This document shows, one piece after another, positions 12,866 through 22,010 of a stretch of DNA of 64,000 nt. Both the position numbers and the translations under genes were made by a program. Location of the stretch: NCBI RefSeq assembly GCF_963678635.1, contig NC_087070.1:45305467-45369466 (forward strand). The letters are read 5' to 3'. The first letter of the stretch is position 1. Every line of letters starts with the position of its first letter. The notes below the pieces were generated by a model that saw nothing but the letters and a program-made list of their open reading frames with translations, was not told the DNA's origin and did no database searches. This DNA comes from Symsagittifera roscoffensis (taxonomy: Eukaryota; Xenacoelomorpha; Acoela; Convolutidae).

Positions 12866-14494
12866 TTAATTTCTCATTCTAAAAATCGCTACCACAGCTT
12901 GTCCTGGTTGTAATTTTACTTTTCTATCCAAAAAAACTGGTACCTTATTTTCGTCTGTCATTATCCTATTAATTGGTTTCTTAACATACTTTCGGTCCGG
13001 GTTTCTAATCCGTATTAGACCGTTGTTCAAGTCAATCATCACGTCAAAGTTCCTGACAAAATCTCTGCGCAAGATGAATTGGTCGGCATCGTCCAGATTC
13101 TCTACCACCAGGAAGCTCATCCAAAGGTTCCGTCCTCCCATGTGAAGGACCGTCACTGGTGTTCTTCCGGCTACGTAGATAGCTCCTCGATTTGCAGCGG
13201 CTAGTCGGAGATTCGTGGGAATCAGATCTTCCCGCGTGAAGCCCATTCTTTCCCAGGTTTTTATCGGCATCACACTCACCACCGCGCCTGTGTCCAGAAG
13301 CCCTGTGACTCCGATTTTTGTTCCGTTGGTGTCAAGCAGGTGTGCTGTCACATCTGCTTCATATCCAATATGTACCGCGTCTTGTTCCATCATGGCGTCA
13401 TGGCCTATCCTGCGGACTTTGAGTTCCTCTTCACCCAAATAGATCTGCCCCATTTGGTCATCATCTGTTGTTATGTAAGTCCTGGTGTAGATGCTGATTC
13501 CATCCACGTTCAGCAATATTTGATACGGCCCATAGACCTCCAAGTAGCGTCCATGAAGTTTCTTCATGCGAGGGCCACCCGTCGTTAGTAGTGCTCGCAC
13601 AGCTCTCGACTCAGTGCGTGGCTCCACCTGCCTTAGATAATCTGCATATGTGTCCAAATGCATTAAAGTGAACTCTGATGGTTCACTCAGATTTCTTATT
13701 ACCTGGTGTCCAGCCACTGAGATTATCGACTGTATCTTCTTTCCTTGGGGCGCCATGCCGAACCTCTTACCGGAGATCACTTTAAGTTTCATATCTAAAC
13801 TGCTTGGTGTTTTCGTCTCCTCGAACTCCGTTGCTTCGAAGGTATTCAGTTGCTCCTGAAGCTTTTCATTTTCCAGTTCAAGTTTCACTTTTTGTTCGAT
13901 CTCTTTCGTCACCAATTCCTGCTGTACTCTATTTAGAGCATCCTTTGCGGCTGCTTTATAATCGATCTTGAAGTCATCGGCCGCAGTTGCTGGTTCCGGT
14001 TCACGTGCTTCTTCTGTTACCGCCTGCATTTTCTTTGCCGCCAGCTCTTGAGGTTTGTCCTTCCTGCGTGCCTCTGCTTCGCTCAAAAGTCGAGCCTTGC
14101 TTGCTTTCACCCCTGACAAAGCTTCTTCATGCCTTGGATCCTTGATGTCTGCCACTGCATCCCAGAATTGCGGACAATCTGATTTAAAATGACCTTCCAA
14201 GTTGCAAAAGAAACACCTCGGGCCGAATTTCGCAATTACTCCTCTCATGAAATCCTCATGGTCCAACTCTGACGCATCTTCGTCCTCGAGGCTAAAGCCT
14301 ATTGCTTTCATGCCTTGTTTGTAAGCTGGGCATGCTGACACATGATGGTCTGTTGAACTACAATTAGCACAAGAGCGTCTCTTGTCCATATCGTCCCTCG
14401 GTTTGTACCAATTGTTCCCTTGGTTCGCTGGTCCGTTGTTAAAATTGCCATAATTGTTCTTGTAATATCCAGATCTCGAAGGAGGTTTCAACAA
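12866..14494 (-). CDS. Gag nucleocapsid and protease (copy A)
   Basis: This frame has 542 residues. Two CX2CX4HX4C zinc knuckles are visible at C42-C55 (CANCSSTDHHVSAC) and C94-C107 (CFFCNLEGHFKSDC), typical of nucleocapsid proteins that package element RNA. A lysine/glutamate-rich helix follows. The aspartic protease active site is LLDTGAVVSV with D at about 401; the flap-distal motif reads ILRRDF where copy B has ILGRDF, so a usually conserved glycine is lost here. The frame ends at a TAA where copy B reads through with Tyr, so gag-pro and pol were one frame in the parent. The ATG at 14494 lies after a small indel that breaks the link with the capsid frame. Confidence 0.9.
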   Translation of the reverse strand: MLKPPSRSGYYKNNYGNFNNGPANQGNNWYKPRDDMDKRRSCANCSSTDHHVSACPAYKQGMKAIGFSLEDEDASELDHEDFMRGVIAKFGPRCFFCNLEGHFKSDCPQFWDAVADIKDPRHEEALSGVKASKARLLSEAEARRKDKPQELAAKKMQAVTEEAREPEPATAADDFKIDYKAAAKDALNRVQQELVTKEIEQKVKLELENEKLQEQLNTFEATEFEETKTPSSLDMKLKVISGKRFGMAPQGKKIQSIISVAGHQVIRNLSEPSEFTLMHLDTYADYLRQVEPRTESRAVRALLTTGGPRMKKLHGRYLEVYGPYQILLNVDGISIYTRTYITTDDDQMGQIYLGEEELKVRRIGHDAMMEQDAVHIGYEADVTAHLLDTNGTKIGVTGLLDTGAVVSVMPIKTWERMGFTREDLIPTNLRLAAANRGAIYVAGRTPVTVLHMGGRNLWMSFLVVENLDDADQFILRRDFVRNFDVMIDLNNGLIRIRNPDRKYVKKPINRIMTDENKVPVFLDRKVKLQPGQAVVAIFRMRN

Positions 14495-15204
14495 TAGAAC
14501 AATTTTGATTTGAGCCTCAACTCCTCCGGTGTTGGCGCATTAGTTGATAGTGGTGTGTAATGCGTTGCTAGCATCGTACGAAGTTCATCGTTTTTCACAC
14601 CATCGATGAATTTTGAGGCTACGGCCAGGTTCATCCTTCGGTTTGACTCATCCGGTTGGCTGCGTCTTCTCAGCATTTCCAAATCATCGAGAAACTTGTC
14701 TATGGTTTCATCTTCCCGTTGCCTCCGTTTCTCGAAGCGCATCATCGCCTGGTGCCCCTGCACCCCTGATCCGAAACGGTTTAACAAGATTTCGAAGATC
14801 TTCTCTGCAGTGTCACGTTGATACTGTTTCTTGGCCATGACACAGTTCAGGGCTGTCCCTTCTAAGTTGCTGGTGAGCGCACTGCATTCTTGTCTCTCAG
14901 ACAAGTCTTCTTCCTCGAAATGCAGCTTCATTACCTCTATCCAGGTATCAATACAGCCATCAGATTCGTCTTTGTAGCATCTTGGCTTCTTAAAGACTCT
15001 TCTGGACTTCTCACTGCGTTCATTGGTTCTAGATAACCTCGTCAGGAATGTCTCCAGAGACCTGTTCAGGGGTTCAAATGCCGTGGCCATCGCAGTAGCA
15101 TCCCTTGATTGTCCCGTTTGAGTGTCCTCACACCTCGTCGAAGGCTCTGTGTGCGGTGCATCCCTGCAATCCGAATCTCCGTGAGCACTTCCCGTTTGGC
15201 CCAC
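14488..15204 (-). CDS. Gag capsid region (copy A)
   Basis: In this 238-residue frame, the segment from YKDESDGCIDTWIEVM to IDGVKNDELRTML matches the Ty3/Gypsy-type retrotransposon gag (capsid) pattern, with the conserved helix block RFEKRRQREDETIDKFL. It builds the particle shell. It aligns closely with copy B (about 38500-38960). The first about 40 residues of this ATG-led frame are out of register with copy B and overlap the upstream gag frame, so the true entry is by frameshift near 15100. The frame ends at 14488 through another small indel. Confidence 0.85.
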   Translation of the reverse strand: MGQTGSAHGDSDCRDAPHTEPSTRCEDTQTGQSRDATAMATAFEPLNRSLETFLTRLSRTNERSEKSRRVFKKPRCYKDESDGCIDTWIEVMKLHFEEEDLSERQECSALTSNLEGTALNCVMAKKQYQRDTAEKIFEILLNRFGSGVQGHQAMMRFEKRRQREDETIDKFLDDLEMLRRRSQPDESNRRMNLAVASKFIDGVKNDELRTMLATHYTPLSTNAPTPEELRLKSKLFYC

Positions 15205-16769
15205 ATGACTCCTCCTCGGGCTACATGCCCCCTGTTGCCGGAATCACTTCTTCCAGTCGCATGTGTGCCTTGCGTTGGTCGTTCGTTGGAGGTTTGTCCG
15301 TTCCCCGTTGAACTTGCTCTATTGTTCGGACCCCATGCTCCATTATCCCTTGTGGCATAGCCTGATGAACTGCCCCTGCCTCTAGTGGATCCATACGTCT
15401 TCCTTTTTTGATGTTCATTGAAGTTCACCTTCGGTTCCCTGCTGGGACCTCCCGAATTCGGTTCTCCTTCTTTTGGTCCACTCTTGCTGCTTAGTAGCCC
15501 GTCCAACCTATCCATGATAGCCTGTGTTCGCCTCTCCATCATCGCATCTATCTTTGTGTCAAGAGTCCCAAGAGTCTGCTCTTGCTGTATTCTTAACTTC
15601 TCCATGTCGGCTCTTAAGCGTAACTCCCTCTGTTCCGCCTCTCTTGTCATCCGCGACAAGTTCCTCGTCATGTGTTCATCCGTTCTCTCTTTCAAGCGTT
15701 TTTCGCTCCTGTCAACTTCTTGTCTGTTGCGGTTTATTTCTTCCCGCAGCTTTTCTCTCTCAATGTGAACTGCTTTTTCTAGTTCACTCATCCTTATTGA
15801 CATTTGCTCGTTTTGTTCTCCTAAACTGTCCACTATGTTGTTTAAGGCTTCCTCTAGTGCTGCCCCGTTATCCACCAGTGGCGTTACTAGTGGTGGTGTA
15901 ACCCTGTCGGTCCCAGGTAACTTCGTGCTTGTCGAGATCCGGGCCTTGACTCGCTGCCTCGACGTCTTTTCATTATTTGTCTCAGGGTCATTTAACGCGT
16001 TGCCGAGCCCTCTGGTTCTATTCTCACCAGGTTCTGGCTCCGAACTTGCCCTCATTGTGAAGTCTTTTGACTGGCCTGGTGTGTTTGCTTCTTTGCTTAT
16101 AGTTGTCACTACACCAAATTTGTCCGTGGTTCCAGTCTCTCTTCCGACGTGTGCCTCACTCTCTTGGACTGAACTATTGAGGCTGACTTGAGATCCATAG
16201 TCCCCTTGCTCCTCCTCATCTTCTTCCTCCTGGGACTCACCATCGTTGCCTGTTCCTCCTCCCATGCTGAATGGAAAGATGTTCCCGAAGGTGTTCTTCA
16301 TTCTTTCTGAGAATGATGATGACGTTGTTTGTTTCCCAGTTCCACCTGCCATCATAGTATTGTCTGTCGGAGATCTTCTCGTTGTCGCTATCTCAGTTGA
16401 GATGTCGGACAGTTCCGACATCTCTTCTCGATCCAATGTCCCGGTGGAAGTGGCAAAATCATGGCCTTGTTCTACCGGGGTAGATTCACTCGCCAGCCTT
16501 CTGCCTCTCCCCTCCAGTTCATTTACTTCCTGGTTTTCATTCATGGTATTGTCCGTATTGACCTCCACTTCTAATAGTTCTCTTCGCTCTTCTGAGGACT
16601 TTTGACTTCTCGTTTCAACCATTCTGCCTGAAACCGTTCCCCTTTTGTTAGACCGGGATCGCTTGATCCAATCCACAAAAGGATCGGTCATCGTTTTTCT
16701 TTGCTTTTCAGGTATGAATTTCCTAGAGCTATTACCTCGTTTTGGTATTCTTGACTTGTCTAAACTCAT
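15066..16769 (-). CDS. Gag N-terminal extension with coiled coil (copy A)
   Basis: This 567-residue frame starts with the probable gag-pol start ATG at 16769, the first ATG after the leader, at the position matching copy B's ATG at 40225. Residues about 1-300 are basic, then Ser/Thr/Glu-rich and low in complexity. Residues about 310-430 are strongly charged with heptad-like spacing, a likely coiled coil for gag self-association. The end is Gly/Ser/Arg-rich and then leaves frame near 15100. The amino-acid sequence is poorly conserved against copy B apart from the coiled coil, as is usual for gag N-termini. No known domain is recognised. Confidence 0.75.
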   Translation of the reverse strand: MSLDKSRIPKRGNSSRKFIPEKQRKTMTDPFVDWIKRSRSNKRGTVSGRMVETRSQKSSEERRELLEVEVNTDNTMNENQEVNELEGRGRRLASESTPVEQGHDFATSTGTLDREEMSELSDISTEIATTRRSPTDNTMMAGGTGKQTTSSSFSERMKNTFGNIFPFSMGGGTGNDGESQEEEDEEEQGDYGSQVSLNSSVQESEAHVGRETGTTDKFGVVTTISKEANTPGQSKDFTMRASSEPEPGENRTRGLGNALNDPETNNEKTSRQRVKARISTSTKLPGTDRVTPPLVTPLVDNGAALEEALNNIVDSLGEQNEQMSIRMSELEKAVHIEREKLREEINRNRQEVDRSEKRLKERTDEHMTRNLSRMTREAEQRELRLRADMEKLRIQQEQTLGTLDTKIDAMMERRTQAIMDRLDGLLSSKSGPKEGEPNSGGPSREPKVNFNEHQKRKTYGSTRGRGSSSGYATRDNGAWGPNNRASSTGNGQTSNERPTQGTHATGRSDSGNRGHVARGGVMWAKREVLTEIRIAGMHRTQSLRRGVRTLKRDNQGMLLRWPRHLNP

Positions 16770-19678
16770 TCTCTATTTGTCACTTTCCTATGCCTAATCT
16801 TGACTCAATTGCTAGAGACCTTATAGTTTTATTAACAATTATAATGACACAACACAATAAATTTCACCAAATTCTATTAAATAGTGACCACGAATCCCTG
16901 TATGTTATCAGAGTACAGTTTGTATAAAATTTATTCACACTAATCGATTATCGGTCCAAAGATTTGGAAACTAGCACAATATGATGTTATCAATCAATTT
17001 AAAAGATAGTGTATTCACTACCCAATCAAGCACAATTTACGTTGATTTAAAATCAAAAACAAAAACATTTATTGACACAATATGAATGTATATATGACAA
17101 AAACAGAACAAAAACGTATGTGTTTTGTACTCTTAGTCGGTCGCAGTACAATAGTCGAACCTGTCTTTTAAAGAAAAAGCTTTCCCTGCTTGGTGCTGCA
17201 CCAAACAGACAAAACTTTGAAGGCAGTAATTTTCTCAAGTGGGCGTCTATTGCACCCACCGAGTACTGTGTTACCTATCTGCCTTCGGACTGCCCGAGCT
17301 AGACCTACTAAAATCCTCAGGGCAGTCACTTTTCCCAAAACCGTATTATGTCCAATCCACACCAATGAACCACGTTCTTTTTAATTTAGACTTAGTGTCG
17401 CGAATATCCGAGTTTGGACTTGTTTTGTATTAGTCTGGTTCTTATCGAAAGGCAAGTTACCAGTGCAGTCACTGATACCTAGCCTGTGTATTAATAACTT
17501 AATACCTCTCACTTTTTAGTCTTTCTTTCGTTCACCTAAGTCCTTAATAAAATAATACCCCTCCGGATTGGCACAAATAGGACCCTTCCGGATTGTCAGA
17601 ATCTAGATCCCTCCGGATTGGGAGCCCTCCGAGTTAGTAGCTATAAGACCCCTCCGGATTCGGACCCCTCTTGAAAAAACTTTGACTCCTCCTTTTTGGG
17701 AGCCCTCCGATTTTGTTTAAGTAGCTTTTCCGAGATTTCCTTTTTTCAGCCTATACCCCTCCGGATACGTTCTCCGATGCAATTATGCTTTTTCAATTAA
17801 CTGGGAAGGGTATGTACTACCTTCCTAGACCCCTCCGGATTGATGTTAAGCCTCTTATTTGACAATTCACACTAACGGTGAAGGGTCTTGTCGCTGGCCT
17901 AACTTCGGCTCGATTAAGCTTTTGCTGTGCCTTTAGCCCTCCCTCTTCGTCTAGAATGGCCTAAAGTTACTTTATTCAACCGCTATTACCTTTTGGTAGG
18001 GGTATAAGGGCTTTTCAGAAAAATTTATAATACGTGAAGGGTGTAACCCTCCGGATTTGTGTAATTTGCTAAAAACAATCTCAAAAAAGTTTCTCGCTCA
18101 TTTTTCCGAAAAATTTCTGAACCTATTAGTAAGTTCAGCTAATTTCTGATCTATTGGTACCAAGATCAACTCGATATGTTCAGTAGTTCCAAAGTTATTC
18201 ACCAAAACGACTTTTTTCCAAACTCAAAAATTTTCTCTCCTATAGGTTCCGCCTAACTTTTTCCGCAAATCTGGTCCTTTCGGCCTAAAAATTATTGATC
18301 CGAGCTCAAAAGGCCTATACTCTTCTAGTTCGATGCAAAAGACCCGATCTAAAACGCTTTTGTAGAAAAAATTTGCGAAAAACTATGCTACCTGGACCCC
18401 TCCGGATTGATGAATCCACCAAATCAAACACGTTATGTTCGATTTCTCTGCAACCCGGAAGGCTTTCGGGTAGCGGGTTTTAAAACTCGTAGATTCACTA
18501 GTGGACGTTGTCCAAACAACTATTTTTACTGTCCTTACTCAAAAATTTCAAAAAAATTTCTGATTTTATAGCGTTTCTTACTATCAAAAAATGGGAAAAT
18601 TTGGTTTTTGGTAGCAAACTAGTTCCAACCACTTCCGAACTAAAGTTAACCGGTTCTGCTTATTATAGTAGTGCAGTTACGATGTAACACACTAACTTAC
18701 CGCTTTTTTCCGTTTCAAAAAATATCGATATCTCAAAAATCGCGACTTGTGGGGGGATCAAAATATCGCAATTTTGACCCTAAAAACCGGTCCGTTTTCG
18801 TTGTTTTTGACTGAAAATCGATATAAGACTAATAATATAGGCTATATAAGTAATAATATTAGTAATACTATACCCCTCCGGGTTTCTTCAATATCCGTAT
18901 TAAGGTGCTTAACTCGGATATTCGCAGTTCGGTGAAGGGTCACTACAGTGCAGCACTGTCGAGCCCCCCACAGATTACTATCTTACTTTTTGTACCAAAA
19001 GGGATACAAAACTTGTTAACGATACCCAACAGTCGATTGTTGTTGTCGTTGAGCCTCTTCCTGTTGCTCCCTGTACTGCTTGCCGGATCGGTCTTCACCC
19101 AAGACCCTTCCGAATTGAGCGCAAATCAGCTGACCCCTCCGGATTGAGCGCAATTTATCATTAACGTGCTTAAATGCTCAAATAACCCTACAGTACAAGC
19201 CTCACAAACGGGCCACAAAATTGATTGTAACGATCCTGACTGATATAAATGCCCGTAATAACAATATATCTATCAACAACAAACGGGGGGTTGAATCACA
19301 TCTTGTCTGGGGGGATGATTCTACTGATTTTTTACTTTTTTACTGTTTTTGGTTTTTTCGGTTATTTTTTATGTTTTTTGTTTTTCTTGGGTACTATACT
19401 ACTTTTTGTTTGGTTTTACTTATATCTTTAAGTGTTTTTGGTCACCAACCACTCAGGGGACGAGGGGACGGCCGATCCCCCCACCCTTCCTGGTTCGTGA
19501 ATTTTCGGTCTTAACTAGGTTAAAAAACTATTCACGGCACTCCGGAAGGCCTCCGCGTTCCGAACTACCCTTCCGCCCCGGCGGTTTAGGCCTATTAAGG
19601 GCGTTAATGTGAGCATCCGCTCGGCGCGGAGTGCTCGTTAACGGTTCCGCCGGTCATGATGTTATAAAAGAATAACAC
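16770..19678 (-). other. 5' leader of copy A (non-coding)
   Basis: This 2.9-kb interval lies between the PBS and the gag ATG. No convincing ORF is present; short frames at 17053-17365 overlap each other and have no homolog in copy B. A splice-donor-like sequence GCGGTAAGTTAG occurs on the minus strand near 18690. The minus-strand RNA is A-rich just after the PBS. A dispersed 12-15 bp motif is annotated separately. Confidence 0.6.
17556..19146 (-). repeat. Dispersed GACCCCTCCGGATTG motif in copy A leader
   Basis: About a dozen full or near copies of gacccctccggattg (plus-strand spelling) are scattered here, for example near 17558, 17584, 17610, 17649, 17755, 17828, 18048, 18398, 18870, 19106 and 19133, with one more near 20169 in the LTR. 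Spacing is irregular, so this is not a tandem array. The core tccgga is palindromic. The minus-strand form CAATCCGGAGGGGTC would be in the element RNA leader. Function unknown; repeated protein- or RNA-binding sites are one possibility. Confidence 0.7.
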
Positions 19679-19690
19679 CCAGGAGCGCCA
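19679..19690 (-). promoter_or_regulatory. Primer-binding-site candidate (copy A)
   Basis: The minus strand reads TGGCGCTCCTGG, starting with the TGG expected to pair with a tRNA CCA end. The same 12-mer sits at the equivalent place in copy B. It is 12 nt from the LTR end (TGTTACA on this strand). The tRNA was not identified. Confidence 0.6.
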
Positions 19691-19702
19691 TAAAAACATA
19701 CA

Positions 19703-20360
19703 TGTAACATTCGCCCGGAAGATACATATCGACGGATAACAAAACCAAGTCTTAAGACGACTGGCTAGCGTCTAAACAGAGCTTTGCATGTTTTTCACCG
19801 TCTCTACCAAGCCAGTACTTTTCGGTGGTCTTTTACAACATCGGGTCGACAAAAACGTTACTGTTCTCCGGCTTCGACCAGAACGCTCAAATTAACTGAA
19901 TTACACGCAAAATTAGTGAGCCCATGGCTGGGTCTCAGTATCCCCAGACCACGAGGTCACTCCTAAAAACAGGGCTACTACTTATTATATTACTATTGTT
20001 TTTGTTCAGTAGATAAAAATCATCATCTCCATCGAAGATGGATCAACCCTTTCCCTCCTACTTCTAGCTCCTCATTCTTGTCAAAACGAATTAGGATCTT
20101 AATTAAATTCAAGTCAGGACATGACAGGATGCTAAAAGTTTATCAGAGTCAATAAAATTTTCCGTCCCGAGACCCTTCCGGATTCTTGAATCCGCCGAAT
20201 CAAGCTCCTTAATCTCAAGTTCACGATAACTCGGAAGGCTGGTTTTCACCCTTCACCGTTGTTCGCAACGGCCTTGCAACTATTGTAGCAGCACAATAGT
20301 TGCAACTCGGAACGCTCTCTGCTATTCTGTAGTTCGTTGTCGTTTTTCAGTCTCGATTTC
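19703..20360 (-). repeat. Diverged LTR (5' LTR of copy A, perhaps shared with copy C)
   Basis: It begins with TGTAACATTCG, exactly like the copy B LTRs, and stays colinear with them at low identity: the gatggatcaacc block lies about 334 bp in here and about 317 bp in at copy B. The right boundary is not sharp. The right-hand LTR end (hairpin and ccgactgg terminus) is absent here, but a matching piece lies at 46816-47083, beyond LINE-1 and copy B. Confidence 0.5.
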
Positions 20361-20673
20361 CGTACTGTTTTCTATCACAGATAAAGTTGTTCTCTTTTTT
20401 CACTCGATTTTTGTTAAAAATGGCCATTTCAGCATTTCTCAGAAATGTTACGTCATCACTTCGAAAATTTAAAATTTTAAAATACGGGAATATCTTGACC
20501 TTCACTGTTCTGCTAATCATCCGAATAACATCGTTAATCCTTCAAAACCATTAACTCGGAAGGCTTGCTGCTAAAATTCCGAATTCTGCAGAGATTGCAT
20601 TTTGGCCATTCTGGTCGAATGTCACATACAAAAGCTCGAATGAAAACGAAAAAATAGAGAGGGCTAAAATTTT
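20361..20673 (+). pseudogene. Left flank of copy B; probable LINE-1 ORF1 remnant in its last 85 bp
   Basis: From about 20590 a plus-strand frame (motif NENEKIERAKI) runs up to the copy B insertion point. With one frameshift the coding sense continues beyond the right LTR at 43572 into the ORF1 C-terminal block ending KPWQLLVKF. This fits a LINE ORF1 split by copy B. Between 20361 and 20590 I cannot decide between old LTR and LINE sequence. Confidence 0.4.
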
Positions 20674-21582
20674 TGTAACATTCGTCTCTTGCAGTCACAC
20701 ATGAGGCTTAAGAAAAATAGGCCCTATAACTATTGGCTCAAGAGTCAGGGACACTATCTCTTGTGTTTTTCCACCTCAAATCAGTCGGAGCCAATTCAGT
20801 TCGTTTGTGACATGAGACTACGACCCGTTACAGCTTAAAGGCTACTACTAAAATACCCCCCACTCTAGAATTAAGAACGTCCCCATACTTAGGTCTCTAG
20901 ATACCCAAAATACATGAACGCCGTTAAAAACCGGGTCGGAACAATCCATTGAGTTACTTTTTATTAGACAGTGGAACTTTGATCCATTTCAGATGGATCA
21001 ACCTAAAACTCGCCTTACCTCAACATAATAATCATAAAACACACTCTAGAAATTTAAATTAAGTACTCACATTGTAGCACACTCAAGAAAGGGAAGCACT
21101 TCAGTCGGTAATTAACTCGAGAATTAAATAACGTAACCAAAATGAGTTTAATGTTTGTCAGTTTTAATAACAAGAACAAGTTTGTACTCTAGACTGTGGT
21201 TTCTCGTGAACCATTGGGACACTCAAGCTGTCCACCTTTCCACCGAAGGTTCACTCTAGTCCAGTTTAGAATAATACTCCAGTCAAGTCACAATAATCCA
21301 GTTCGTGGGAATACGCTTGTCTCTTTTTCAAATGGGACAGCTCTACTCTAGATTATTATTGAGACGGAAATTGCGAATAGCAATTTCCCACTGTTTTTTC
21401 TAGCAACTTTCCCGCGATTGTTACTTGATTGTTCTGACTTCTCTTTTTTGATTTTCAGTTACCGCGAGAAAATCGTGCATGACAGGCTCCATTCGAAATT
21501 TTGAAAAATTAAATTTCACTCCAAAATTAAGTGTTTTTTGCTTCTCTCAAGGCCAAACTTCCAAATATGACCGACTGGCACA
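20674..21582 (-). repeat. 3' LTR of copy B (909 bp)
   Basis: It is near-identical to 42662-43571. It holds a minus-strand AATAAA (20960-20965), a polyadenylation-signal candidate, and an imperfect inverted repeat gaaattgcgaatagcaatttc at 21366-21386. Ends are TGT...ACA. Confidence 0.95.
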
Positions 21583-21596
21583 TACTCCCCGGACTC
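21583..21596 (-). promoter_or_regulatory. Polypurine tract candidate (copy B)
   Basis: The minus strand reads CGAGTCCGGGGAGTA directly against the 3' LTR start TGTGCCAG, the normal place for the plus-strand DNA primer. The same sequence precedes the copy C LTR at about 47084-47100. Confidence 0.7.
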
Positions 21597-22010
21597 GAGA
21601 TCGATGTCCTCATCTCGTGCTGTCTTCTGCCAGTGAGTCCCAGAAAACCGAGTGTTGCTCAAGATACAGTGCCAGTGGTCATTTACAGAAGTTTGCAGCA
21701 GACTTAAGCTTATCTACACCCCAAAATTCACAGCCATGTAAAATTTTCACACTATCGCAAAACAGCAATCAAAATCTGCACACACCTGCACCCTTGAATT
21801 CTCGCTTTTTAAGCCAGTCATTTAAAATTTCTTTTGTCCTATTCAATCAGGAAATTGTCATGCAGCATTTTGATTTATATAGTATATATAATATATTAAT
21901 AACAATATTTGATTCGTTAAAATTTCTTTTTCGTGAATCCAAGTTTCACCCGGATCCACGCTCAAGCCCCCCTTCCCTCTCAAGATTCAAGATCCATTCG
22001 AACCACCCAC
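21597..22010 (-). other. 3' untranslated region of copy B
   Basis: It lies between the accessory stop and the PPT. It is AT-rich and aligns with copy C at 47101-47395 and 49051-49180, where a LINE interrupts it. No ORF is supported. Confidence 0.7.

Noticed and set aside
17053-17365. Two overlapping minus-strand ORFs in the copy A leader (68 and 65 codons)
   Set aside because: They overlap in different frames, lack homologs in copy B, and show no domain.
19221-19514. Plus-strand hydrophobic ORF rich in Phe/Leu
   Set aside because: It is a translation of a T-rich tract near the PBS, opposite to element transcription; the similar T-rich tract in copy B does not keep a frame.
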